A DNA stretch of 64,000 nucleotides. Origin: SEAL01 sp032153715. GTDB taxonomy: Bacteria; Patescibacteriota; Saccharimonadia; Saccharimonadales; Saccharimonadaceae. Every line of letters begins with the position of its first letter. Position 1 is the stretch's first letter. Below, piece after piece: positions 57,773-64,000 of the stretch. The notes below the pieces were generated by a model. It searched no databases and was not told where the DNA came from. It saw only the letters and a list, made by a program, of their open reading frames with translations. The DNA lies in contig JALDYR010000002.1 in the NCBI GenBank assembly GCA_032153715.1, forward strand, positions 248,001 through 312,000, read 5' to 3'. The position numbers were made by a program, and so were the translations under genes.

Positions 57773-58693
57773 TTAGGAGGCGGTTGTGTCGCTGTGAAAC
57801 TTTTCGTAGACTTCGCGGAGGTGTTCGTCGGTGACGTGCGTGTAGACCTGAGTAGTACTGATATTGCTATGGCCGAGCATACTCTGGACGCTGCGAAGGT
57901 CGGCGCCGTTCATTAGAAGGTCGGTGGCGTAGCTGTGGCGCATTGTGTGAGGGCTGACGTGTTTTGTGATGCCAGCTAGTCGTGCGTACTGCGCAATGAG
58001 TCGTTGAATGCTGCGCGCAGTTAAACGGCGGTAGTCGCCACTGTTGGATTCGACGGCATTTTTACTGTAGCTAATAAACAACGGCGGTAAGCTATCTTGA
58101 CGAACAGCCAGGTAGTCATTGACACGATCGGCTGCCGCTTGGCCAATGAAGACCGGACGGTCCTTTTGTCCTTTTCCGCGCACCATAAACTCGCGCCGCT
58201 TGGTATTGACGTGATCCCTGTTCAAATTGACGAGCTCTGACACGCGTAGTCCGCTGGAAAAAAGTAGTTCAATAATCGCTCGGTCACGTAGGCCAGTGTC
58301 GCTGTCGAGAGGGATTTGCGCAAGGAGACGCTCGACCTCGTCGTAGTGAAGGAAGGTCACTTGCTTGCGGCTCACTTTTGGAAGAATAATCTTCTCTGGA
58401 CTTAAGCTAAGGATGTCGCGACTGGATAAATAATTTAAGAAACCACGAAGGGCAATCAGATGATAGCTTTGTGTGATTGTTGCCAGTTCTTCTTCATTGT
58501 AATTTTTATAGCGATTGAGCCAGAGGCGATATTTGCGAATAATTTCTGTGGTTATTTTTGCAACTTCAACGTCATTAGTGAATTCGATAAAGCGTTCTAG
58601 GTACAGCTTGTAGTTTTCGGCTGTTTTAGCTGATCGACCACCTTCAACTTCGAGGTGTTCAATGTAATCATTAATGAGTTCGGATGCATACAT
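57773..58693 (-). CDS. xerD: Tyrosine recombinase XerD/XerC type
   Basis: A 306-residue site-specific recombinase. The N-terminal SAM-like core-binding domain (~1-90) is followed by the catalytic domain with Arg in SSGLRVSELVNL, Lys in the beta-hairpin region, HTMRHSYATDLL (His and Arg), the LGHSNISTTQVYTHV block with the second His, and the nucleophile Tyr in QVYTHV. It probably resolves chromosome dimers at dif with FtsK. The start at 58693 is preferred over 58708 because of the -10 box. A single-recombinase system is possible, as no second Xer gene is in view. Confidence 0.92.
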   Translation of the reverse strand: MYASELINDYIEHLEVEGGRSAKTAENYKLYLERFIEFTNDVEVAKITTEIIRKYRLWLNRYKNYNEEELATITQSYHLIALRGFLNYLSSRDILSLSPEKIILPKVSRKQVTFLHYDEVERLLAQIPLDSDTGLRDRAIIELLFSSGLRVSELVNLNRDHVNTKRREFMVRGKGQKDRPVFIGQAAADRVNDYLAVRQDSLPPLFISYSKNAVESNSGDYRRLTARSIQRLIAQYARLAGITKHVSPHTMRHSYATDLLMNGADLRSVQSMLGHSNISTTQVYTHVTDEHLREVYEKFHSDTTAS

Positions 58694-58698
58694 AAGTA

Positions 58699-58707
58699 CT
58701 ATTAGCA
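58699..58707 (-). promoter_or_regulatory. Extended -10 (TGCTAATAG) before xer
   Basis: On the minus strand the box ends 5 nt from the ATG at 58693. Confidence 0.45.
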
Positions 58708-58730
58708 TAGCGCAAAATGAACAATACCGG

Positions 58731-58736
58731 TAGAAT
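58731..58736 (+). promoter_or_regulatory. -10 box TAGAAT before uppP
   Basis: TAGAAT ends 7 nt before ATG 58744; back to back with the xer promoter. Confidence 0.45.
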
Positions 58737-58743
58737 GGTGGGG

Positions 58744-59532
58744 ATGACTATTATTGAAACCGTAACACTCGGCCTTGTTCAAGGTTTGACCGAATTTATT
58801 CCGATTAGTAGCTCTGGACACCTCGTCATTACACAAGCCGTCTTTTCGAGGGGGTCGGACCATCTTTTTCTTGAATTTATTAACATCGGAACGATGTTGG
58901 CGTTATTTGTTTATTTTCGAAAGCGCATTTTTGAAATTATTCGTGATGTTACTGTGCGCAAGAATTTTCGCCTGGCCCGCAACATTCTGATTACGTCTGT
59001 GCCGGCGGGATTGGTTGGGCTGGCGCTTGCGGACTTTATCGAATCGGCGGCGTTCTTTGGCAGCGTGATTGTGGTGATTGTGACATTGCTGCTGGTTGGC
59101 ATTCTCATGGTGGTACTGGAGAAATTGCCGAAAGCTAGCAGTGTGGAAAATGGGGCAGCGCTTAGTTCGAAACGAGCGCTATTCATTGGTGTTGCCCAGA
59201 TGATGGCCTTGATTCCTGGCGTTTCACGTTCGGGCTCGACAATTATTGCTGGCCGCTTGTCGGGTATGACGGCAAAAGAAGCTGCTGAGTATAGCTTCCT
59301 GGCGTCGTTGCCAATTATGGTAGGTGTAACGCTCAAGGTTCTTTTGACGGACAGTGATTATCTCGCGGCACATTGGCTTCCGCTCTTGGTTGGGAACGCT
59401 GTTGCGTTTGTGTCGGGGTTGCTGGCGGTTGGCTTCTTGATGCGCTATCTAGCGAATCACAGTCTGGCTATTTTTGGTTGGTATCGGATTGGACTAGCGG
59501 CTGTTCTGACGGTTGTTCTTTTGATACAATAG
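58744..59532 (+). CDS. uppP: Undecaprenyl-diphosphatase
   Basis: A 262-residue membrane enzyme that recycles the lipid carrier for peptidoglycan and other wall polymers and gives bacitracin resistance. Signature blocks: GLTEFIPISSSGHLV (~10-26) and PGVSRSGSTI (~157-166), both with catalytic residues. About eight membrane segments. The start at 58744 is preferred over 58717. It implies that the cell makes or maintains its own wall carrier cycle. Confidence 0.95.
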   Translation: MTIIETVTLGLVQGLTEFIPISSSGHLVITQAVFSRGSDHLFLEFINIGTMLALFVYFRKRIFEIIRDVTVRKNFRLARNILITSVPAGLVGLALADFIESAAFFGSVIVVIVTLLLVGILMVVLEKLPKASSVENGAALSSKRALFIGVAQMMALIPGVSRSGSTIIAGRLSGMTAKEAAEYSFLASLPIMVGVTLKVLLTDSDYLAAHWLPLLVGNAVAFVSGLLAVGFLMRYLANHSLAIFGWYRIGLAAVLTVVLLIQ

Positions 59533-59554
59533 CGACAAGATAATAAGGAGAAAT

Positions 59555-60061
59555 ATGAGCAATAATATCCAGCAAACTCTAGTACTATTTAAGCCCGACG
59601 CAGTTCAGCGTGGTATCGTTGGTGAAATCCTGACTCGTTTTGAGCGTGTTGGCCTCAAGATTATCGCAACCAAGATGATCGCGCCAGACAAGGCTCACTT
59701 TCACAAGCACTACGAAGAAATTGGTCAGATGATTACGCGTCGCGGTGAACATACGTTCGACATTACGCTTGAACTCATGATTCAAGGACCGGTGATTGCT
59801 ATGGTGTTCGAGGGCGTCGAAGCGGTGCCGCTCGTACGCAAGTTGGTTGGTACGACTGAGCCAAAATCAGCTCTTCCTGGTACGATTCGTGGCGACTACT
59901 CGCATATGAGTTTTGGCTATGCGGATGCCGAAGATAAGGGTATTCCAAACCTTATTCACGCTAGCGGCGACCCTGAAGAGGCGGAAAAAGAAATTTCTCA
60001 CTGGTTTAGTGATAACGAGCTGTACTCATACGTTGCAGCGCACGAAAAGTTTACTCGCTAA
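59555..60061 (+). CDS. ndk: Nucleoside diphosphate kinase
   Basis: A 168-residue enzyme that balances nucleoside triphosphates through a phospho-His. Landmarks: TLVLFKPDAVQRG opening, the GPVIAMVFEG strand, PGTIRGDYS, and NLIHASGD with the active-site His. It is ~25 residues longer than the usual ~140; extra residues lie before the IHASGD motif and at the C-terminus. A TAAGGAGA ribosome-binding site is present. A tRNA gene follows. Confidence 0.95.
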   Translation: MSNNIQQTLVLFKPDAVQRGIVGEILTRFERVGLKIIATKMIAPDKAHFHKHYEEIGQMITRRGEHTFDITLELMIQGPVIAMVFEGVEAVPLVRKLVGTTEPKSALPGTIRGDYSHMSFGYADAEDKGIPNLIHASGDPEEAEKEISHWFSDNELYSYVAAHEKFTR

Positions 60062-60076
60062 ACTGACCCCTGTTTA

Positions 60077-60085
60077 TGCTACAAT
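60077..60085 (+). promoter_or_regulatory. Extended -10 (TGCTACAAT) of tRNA-Arg
   Basis: TGCTACAAT ends 9 nt before the mature tRNA 5' end, so transcription would start within a few bases of it. Confidence 0.65.
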
Positions 60086-60094
60086 ACTGGTAGC

Positions 60095-60171
60095 GCCTCG
60101 GTAGCTCAATTGGATAGAGCAGTTCCGTCCTAAGGAAAAGGTTGCAGGTTCGACTCCTGCCCGGGGTACCA
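60095..60171 (+). tRNA. tRNA-Arg (anticodon CCT)
   Basis: 77 nt including an encoded CCA. The acceptor stem GCCTCGG/CCGGGGT has G-U pairs at 1-72 and 4-69. D-stem GCTC/GAGC, anticodon loop GTCCTAA with CCT at 34-36 (reads AGG), and T-arm GCAGG-TTCGACT-CCTGC are complete. The anticodon stem has a G27-A43 mismatch. Confidence 0.9.
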
Positions 60172-60189
60172 GATATTGATTAGGAAATC

Positions 60190-60723
60190 ATGACAAAAAA
60201 CGAACAACAAGAACTTGACTTTGAGGGACAGCGTGATGGCGAAGAGCTATTATTTATTTTTCGTCGCCATCCCATTGCGATGCGCAAAGGGTATTACTTA
60301 CTCTTAATCCCATTTGTCATTTCAGCGATACCAGCCCTTATTTGGCAAAGTAATCTTGAACTATTTTTGTTGCCAATCGGCGGCCTCCTATTTGGGATGC
60401 TGCTTTTTTTATACCACTTCATCATGTGGTACTACACGGTCTATATCGTGACCGACCAACGCATCCGTCAAATTACCCAGCGTGGCTTCTTTGGTAAGGA
60501 CGTCGTGGAGCTCCGACTGTCCAAGATTCAAAACATAAGCTATAATATACCAGGATTCAGTGGAGAAGTTTTTGGCTTTGGCACGATCGTTATTCAGACA
60601 ATCGTCGGCGACCTTGTGATTCACCACGTTGATCATCCTGATAAGATTTATAATAAGTTACAAGATGCGGTAAGTGCCGCCATCTCAGAACGGGAACCGT
60701 ATGAAGAAGCTACTGCGCTTTAA
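60190..60723 (+). CDS. Membrane protein with bacterial PH domain (YdbS/bPH2-like)
   Basis: A 177-residue protein. Two hydrophobic segments (~38-57 and ~62-85) are followed by a bacterial pleckstrin-homology domain with the pattern TDQRIRQITQRGFFGKDVVELRLSKIQNIS. Such proteins face the cytoplasm and their role is unsettled. It overlaps the next gene by 23 bp, so the two are probably co-transcribed. Confidence 0.82.
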   Translation: MTKNEQQELDFEGQRDGEELLFIFRRHPIAMRKGYYLLLIPFVISAIPALIWQSNLELFLLPIGGLLFGMLLFLYHFIMWYYTVYIVTDQRIRQITQRGFFGKDVVELRLSKIQNISYNIPGFSGEVFGFGTIVIQTIVGDLVIHHVDHPDKIYNKLQDAVSAAISEREPYEEATAL

Positions 60724-61768
60724 AAAGCACAAAAAAGAACAGCAACACTCTGCTCGTATCACTAACGAGACAGTTGCCGAGCATCGCGAGCGAATTCTTG
60801 CCGGTGGTCGCCGCTTTAAATATCCGGTTCAGTACGCTCGACACCGACTTGTCATTAATACGATTGTCATTAGTGTAGTGGCATTACTTCTGATTATTGC
60901 TCTGGTGTGGTGGCAGTTGTATCCTCAGCAGAATAGTTCGACTTTCTTTTACCGCATTACTCGTGTTTTACCGGTGCCTGTCGCGGTAGTTGATGGTCAG
61001 TCGGTGCGCTACAGTGATTACCTGACCGTTTATCGCTCACAAGCGCATTACCTCGAATATAAAGAAGGGGTGAATTTGCGCGACGAGGCGAGCAAGGGTC
61101 AGGTCGACTACATTAAGCGAAAGGCTATGAACGACACTATCGCTGATGCCTACGGAGCAAAGCTCGCCCGGGAAAAGGGAATTGGCGTCACTGACCAGCA
61201 AATCGAGGATGCTATGACGCGTCAGCGCCAGTCGCGTGACGGCACGGCTTCAAAAGAGACCTATGACGCTATTGTCCTTGATCACTTCGACTGGACACCA
61301 CAGGAAGCGCGTGGCGTGACGGCCCGTAAGCTCCTTCGTCAAGAAGTAGCGTATGCAATCGATAGTCTGGCAACTAAACAGCGCGATGAGGTAGTGGCAA
61401 AGCTCCAAACCGAAAAAGATCTGACAAAGGTCGTTGAAGCAATGAAAGCCTCGGGTGCTACAAAGGTTCAGGCAGGGATGACTCCGCTGGTGCCGCGTAA
61501 TAATCAGGACGGCGGCTTGGCTGTTGCTGCTGCAAGACTCAAGAAAGATCAGATCTCGCAGCCGTTTAAATCAACAACTGGCGATGGGTATTATATCGTG
61601 AAATTACTGGAAGAGAGCAATGACTCACGAATTAGCTACGCTTATATCAAGATTCCGCTCACCGCTTTTGATGAGCAGCTGGCAAAGATAAAAGCTGCCA
61701 ATAAGGTGGATGAGTATATTTCAATTCCAGAGTTGAAGGCGCAGGCAACCAGTTCAGTCGGTAACTAG
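60701..61768 (+). CDS. Membrane-anchored SurA/PrsA-like foldase
   Basis: A 355-residue protein: very basic cytoplasmic start (KKLLRFKKHKKEQQ), one membrane segment (~53-75), then a SurA_N-like chaperone region (~95-230) opening with VAVVDGQSVRYSDYL. A parvulin-type part follows (~240-330; QDGGLAVAAARLKKDQISQPFKSTTGDGYYIVKLLE). It is probably a peptidyl-prolyl isomerase or chaperone for exported proteins. The start at 60701 lies within the upstream gene and is preferred because the longer frame lacks a ribosome-binding site. Confidence 0.85.
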   Translation: MKKLLRFKKHKKEQQHSARITNETVAEHRERILAGGRRFKYPVQYARHRLVINTIVISVVALLLIIALVWWQLYPQQNSSTFFYRITRVLPVPVAVVDGQSVRYSDYLTVYRSQAHYLEYKEGVNLRDEASKGQVDYIKRKAMNDTIADAYGAKLAREKGIGVTDQQIEDAMTRQRQSRDGTASKETYDAIVLDHFDWTPQEARGVTARKLLRQEVAYAIDSLATKQRDEVVAKLQTEKDLTKVVEAMKASGATKVQAGMTPLVPRNNQDGGLAVAAARLKKDQISQPFKSTTGDGYYIVKLLEESNDSRISYAYIKIPLTAFDEQLAKIKAANKVDEYISIPELKAQATSSVGN

Positions 61769-61789
61769 TAACCTAAAGAGGAGGTGAGT

Positions 61790-62398
61790 ATGTTTTCACT
61801 ACCAGAATTAACGTACGATTACGATGTGTTGGGGCAATATATTAGTAAAGATATTATGTTGTTGCATCATAGCAAGCACCATCAAGCGTACGTCGATAAA
61901 CTTAATACGGCACTAGAAGCTGCACCAGCGCTACGAGAGCGACCGCTCGAGAGTCTATTGGGTGATATCGAGAGTTTGCCGCAAGAGGTGCAGACAGCAA
62001 TCCGCAACAATGGTGGCGGACACTATAATCACAGCCTGTTCTGGCAGTGGATGTCACCACAAGGCGGCGGCGAGCCAAGTGGCGAGCTATCGCAGCACAT
62101 TAACGATAAGTACGGCAGCTTCCAGGAGTTTGTGGATGTATTTACGACAAAGTCACTCGGTGTCTTTGGTAGTGGCTGGGCGTGGTTGCAGCCAGATCTT
62201 GAAATCATTACAACGTCTAACCAAGACACGCCAATTATGCAGGGGCTCAGTGCGCCATTGCTTGGCCTTGATGTGTGGGAACATGCCTATTATCTTGACT
62301 ACAAAAATAAGCGTGACGATTATGTGAAGGCGTGGTGGAACGTGGTTGATTGGCAGTTTGTCGAGACTCGTTTTCAGGCACAAGAAATGCGCTCATAG
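61790..62398 (+). CDS. sodA: Superoxide dismutase [Fe/Mn]
   Basis: A 202-residue Fe/Mn superoxide dismutase. The metal ligands are His26 (LLHHSKHHQAYV), a second His in GGHYNHSLFW (~79), Asp in LDVWEHAYY (~163) and His of the same motif. Gly-Gly in the NNGGGHYNH block is typical. The AGAGGAGG site selects ATG 61790; GTG 61784 would put the site too close. Metal preference cannot be read with certainty, so the symbol could equally be sodB. Confidence 0.95.
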   Translation: MFSLPELTYDYDVLGQYISKDIMLLHHSKHHQAYVDKLNTALEAAPALRERPLESLLGDIESLPQEVQTAIRNNGGGHYNHSLFWQWMSPQGGGEPSGELSQHINDKYGSFQEFVDVFTTKSLGVFGSGWAWLQPDLEIITTSNQDTPIMQGLSAPLLGLDVWEHAYYLDYKNKRDDYVKAWWNVVDWQFVETRFQAQEMRS

Positions 62399-62421
62399 TT
62401 AAAATATGTATTCACGCTACT

Positions 62422-62455
62422 GCCGCCGATACTATAGTGTCGGCGGTTTCTTTTG
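62422..62455. terminator. Terminator between sod and the cohesin-like gene
   Basis: A 10-bp stem (CCGCCGATAC/GTGTCGGCGG with one G-U) around TATA, followed by TTTCTTTTG. The stop of the minus-strand gene lies inside it. Confidence 0.85.
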
Positions 62456-63910
62456 TTCTTTAGCGATTTCAAACATGTCTTTTGGCTCCTCTTCATTGAG
62501 GTACACTGAATTGTTGTGATGAGGTATCGTGTCAAGCGAAGAGAGATTTGGGCTAGCTGGTGGTTGAGGAGTGGTCGTATCGTCGCTGGTGGCTTCATGC
62601 CAGTCGTAGCCATCTTCAATGACAACAGCAGAGCCAGTGCTGCTACTACCTTGCTCAAGCTGTCGCCGACGCCACCATAAATAGCCAAATAAACTACCTC
62701 CCACTAATGTTGTGCCAACCACAAGGATGCCAATAAACGCAAAGAGGGTTACTGACGATTCTGACTCATCTGTTTGCGGAGCGGCGGTGAGCGCAAAAGC
62801 AAACTCTTGAGTTTCAGGGGCGACGCCATCGGCGGGAATATCTTTTTTGACAACAGCAAACGTAATACTTTTTGATGAGTAATTTGTTGTTATAGTGCCG
62901 CTATAGGTTCCCTCTGCGAGGCCAAGCGATAAAGTGCCTTCGTTTGTGGCTGTATAACTTTGTTGTCCAATATTAACCCGAGCTCCTGCCGAGGGAGTGT
63001 CACCTTCAGTGACTTTGAGGCGGACTGGATAGCCGCGCGTCGAGATAATTCCACTGTAAGTGCCGGTGAGGTTGCCAGCCGCTTGGGCTGACAGGGCGAA
63101 GTAGTAGCGCAGCCCGGGCGTCAGATCAGCTACCGATGCTTCATAGCTGCCGTCAGCGAGTTTTTTTACCTCAACTTTATTAGTAGTTTCAGTACGAGAT
63201 GTCCCGTAGCGCAGCTCGGCACTAGCATTCTCCTTAGTGAGTTTCCAGGTGATTTTACTACTAGTGTACTGCGAGATGACGGACACTTGGTCGATCAGCC
63301 CAGTTGAGTCGACAGTTGGCGCTTCTTCGACGACAGGCGCAGGCGTCGGAGTAGGCGTAGGTGCCGGTGCCGGAGTTGGCGTCGGAGTAGGCGTAGGTGC
63401 CGGTGCCGGAGTTGGCGTCGGAGTAGGCGTAGGTGCCGGTGCAGTGATTGAAAAAGAGGCACTATTTAAATTAGTCGTTGTATTGTTAATCTTGCTCTCG
63501 CCACTAAAGCCGACGCTAGCGGTGCCAGCCGCAATTGCTTGAAAAGTGACCGTAAAAATACCGACTTGGCCGGTTGGTCCTGGGCTCTTTGCGGCACTAA
63601 AGCCAATTGTACCGGCGCCAGCATTTTGTGTGGTAGAAATATCACCATAGCCGCCGGTGCTTGACACGCTGGTTACACGGAGGAGTCCGGCAGGGTATGT
63701 GACTGTGCCGGTTGCTTTTCCATTTTGCGCAACCGTCTCGACATAGCCGCGAATATTGACCGTAAAAGAGGTGCCAACATTCATCTGTGACGAGGTTGGC
63801 GTGAGGTAGAGAGTATTGCCGGCTGCATAGGCTGGCACGACAAAAACACTAGACAGAGTCAAGATACAGGCGAGTGTGAACGATAGAATTTTTGAATATT
63901 TTTTTGTCAT
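62432..63910 (-). CDS. Surface protein with cohesin-like domain, Pro/Thr linker and C-terminal membrane anchor
   Basis: A 492-residue exported protein. Signal peptide to AYAAG (~30); a cohesin-like beta-sandwich (~31-157: NTLYLTPTSSQMNVGTSF opening, GIFTVTFQAIA strand); a linker of APTPTP repeats (~160-195); a fibronectin III-like domain (~205-290); a carboxypeptidase-regulatory-like domain (~292-360); a membrane segment (~385-410) and a ~75-residue cytoplasmic tail with acidic residues. Cohesins bind dockerins in cellulosomes, but similar domains occur in other surface proteins, and no dockerin is seen here. A -10 box (TGCTACAAT) lies 26 nt upstream; no ribosome-binding site. Confidence 0.78.
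   Translation of the reverse strand: MTKKYSKILSFTLACILTLSSVFVVPAYAAGNTLYLTPTSSQMNVGTSFTVNIRGYVETVAQNGKATGTVTYPAGLLRVTSVSSTGGYGDISTTQNAGAGTIGFSAAKSPGPTGQVGIFTVTFQAIAAGTASVGFSGESKINNTTTNLNSASFSITAPAPTPTPTPTPAPAPTPTPTPTPAPAPTPTPTPAPVVEEAPTVDSTGLIDQVSVISQYTSSKITWKLTKENASAELRYGTSRTETTNKVEVKKLADGSYEASVADLTPGLRYYFALSAQAAGNLTGTYSGIISTRGYPVRLKVTEGDTPSAGARVNIGQQSYTATNEGTLSLGLAEGTYSGTITTNYSSKSITFAVVKKDIPADGVAPETQEFAFALTAAPQTDESESSVTLFAFIGILVVGTTLVGGSLFGYLWWRRRQLEQGSSSTGSAVVIEDGYDWHEATSDDTTTPQPPASPNLSSLDTIPHHNNSVYLNEEEPKDMFEIAKEQKKPPTL
63342..63442. repeat. 36-bp tandem repeat, 2.8 copies
   Basis: Copies at 63342-63377, 63378-63413 and a partial one at 63414-63442 are identical by eye. They encode 12-residue units of the Pro/Thr linker in the surface protein. 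Identity at DNA level suggests recent copy-number change. Confidence 0.9.
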
Positions 63911-63936
63911 AGTGTTGGTATTTGAGCGTTTGTTTT

Positions 63937-63945
63937 ATTGTAGCA
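63937..63945 (-). promoter_or_regulatory. Extended -10 (TGCTACAAT) of the cohesin-like gene
   Basis: On the minus strand the box lies 26 nt before ATG 63910. A TATAAT on the plus strand (63953-63958) points the other way. Confidence 0.55.
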
Positions 63946-63982
63946 TAACCTCTTATAATTGTCGGCCCGAGGCTTAACTGTG

Positions 63983-64000
63983 ATGAATGATATCAAGCTC
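63983..64000 (+). CDS. Possible start of a gene running off the window
   Basis: ATG 63983 opens six codons (MNDIKL) to the window edge, 24 nt after a TATAAT (63953-63958) in the same direction. Nothing can be said of its product. Confidence 0.3.

Noticed and set aside
60095..60171. tRNA-Arg as a pseudogene because of the G27-A43 mismatch and two G-U pairs in the acceptor stem
   Set aside because: All other stems, the conserved T-loop, anticodon loop and CCA are intact and a promoter lies at the right distance.
63342..63442. CRISPR-like direct repeats
   Set aside because: The repeats are contiguous with no spacers and lie in frame inside a coding region.
63237..63542. Open frame with Gly-Val-Gly-Ala repeats opposite the cohesin-like gene
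   Set aside because: It is the reverse reading of the 36-bp linker repeat and has no start signals.

Overview
The window looks like chromosome from an ultra-small monoderm bacterium of the Candidate Phyla Radiation, most likely Candidatus Saccharibacteria (TM7). Support: GC is close to one half; surface genes are Gram-positive in style (signal peptides, sortase, type IV pili with no outer-membrane secretin in view); there is a large family of type IV prepilins with nearly identical N-termini; genes are small and tightly packed. TGA is used as an ordinary stop (for example at 10455, 13811, 31894 and 38488), which argues against the UGA-Gly code of Gracilibacteria and Absconditabacteria. The taxonomic call is inference from gene content; no phylogenetic marker was compared.

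Layout. 1-8.3 kb: housekeeping genes (mutM 3' part, holA, rpsT, a degenerate DHH-family protein, an LmbE-type deacetylase, truB, an aldose-epimerase relative, rpsO). 8.4-15.5 kb: secreted and accessory genes (serine hydrolase, prepilins, ASCH protein, GH16 glycosidase, NUDIX hydrolase, ABC exporter, a prepilin carrying a LamG domain). 15.6-25.5 kb: RNA decay (pnp and two RNase J paralogs) with a 40-residue cationic peptide gene, a prepilin, a uracil-DNA glycosylase and two CPBP-like membrane proteins between them. 25.5-32.5 kb: more prepilins, a second GH16 enzyme, ftsK and an unknown gene. 32.5-34.4 kb: rpsF-ssb-rpsR and efp. 34.5-39.1 kb: a surface island with a secretory lipase, tlyA, a His/Gly/Asp-rich surface protein and a sortase. 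39.2-40.3 kb: ychF. 40.4-46 kb: two tandem copies of a TPR-protein/VWA-protein cassette. 46-57.7 kb: the type IV pilus locus pilM-N-O-(small P-like)-B-T-C-pilin-D and four minor pilins. 57.8-64 kb: xer, uppP, ndk, tRNA-Arg(CCT), a PH-domain protein, a parvulin-like foldase, superoxide dismutase and a cohesin-like surface protein.

How the parts fit. The pil locus encodes motor, platform and peptidase. Thirteen prepilin-like proteins are available to it, eight of them scattered outside the locus, and the two VWA proteins directly upstream are candidate tip adhesins. GH16 enzymes, the LamG-prepilin, sortase, lipase and cohesin-like protein fit a cell that attaches to and works on another cell's surface, as expected of an epibiont. 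Many genes have a -10 box (often TGC-TATACT or TGC-TATAAT) only about 5-13 nt before the start codon and no Shine-Dalgarno site, so leaderless transcription appears common. Operon-internal genes and genes with longer leaders use AGGAG-type sites instead.

No rRNA, CRISPR array, insertion sequence or phage region was seen.
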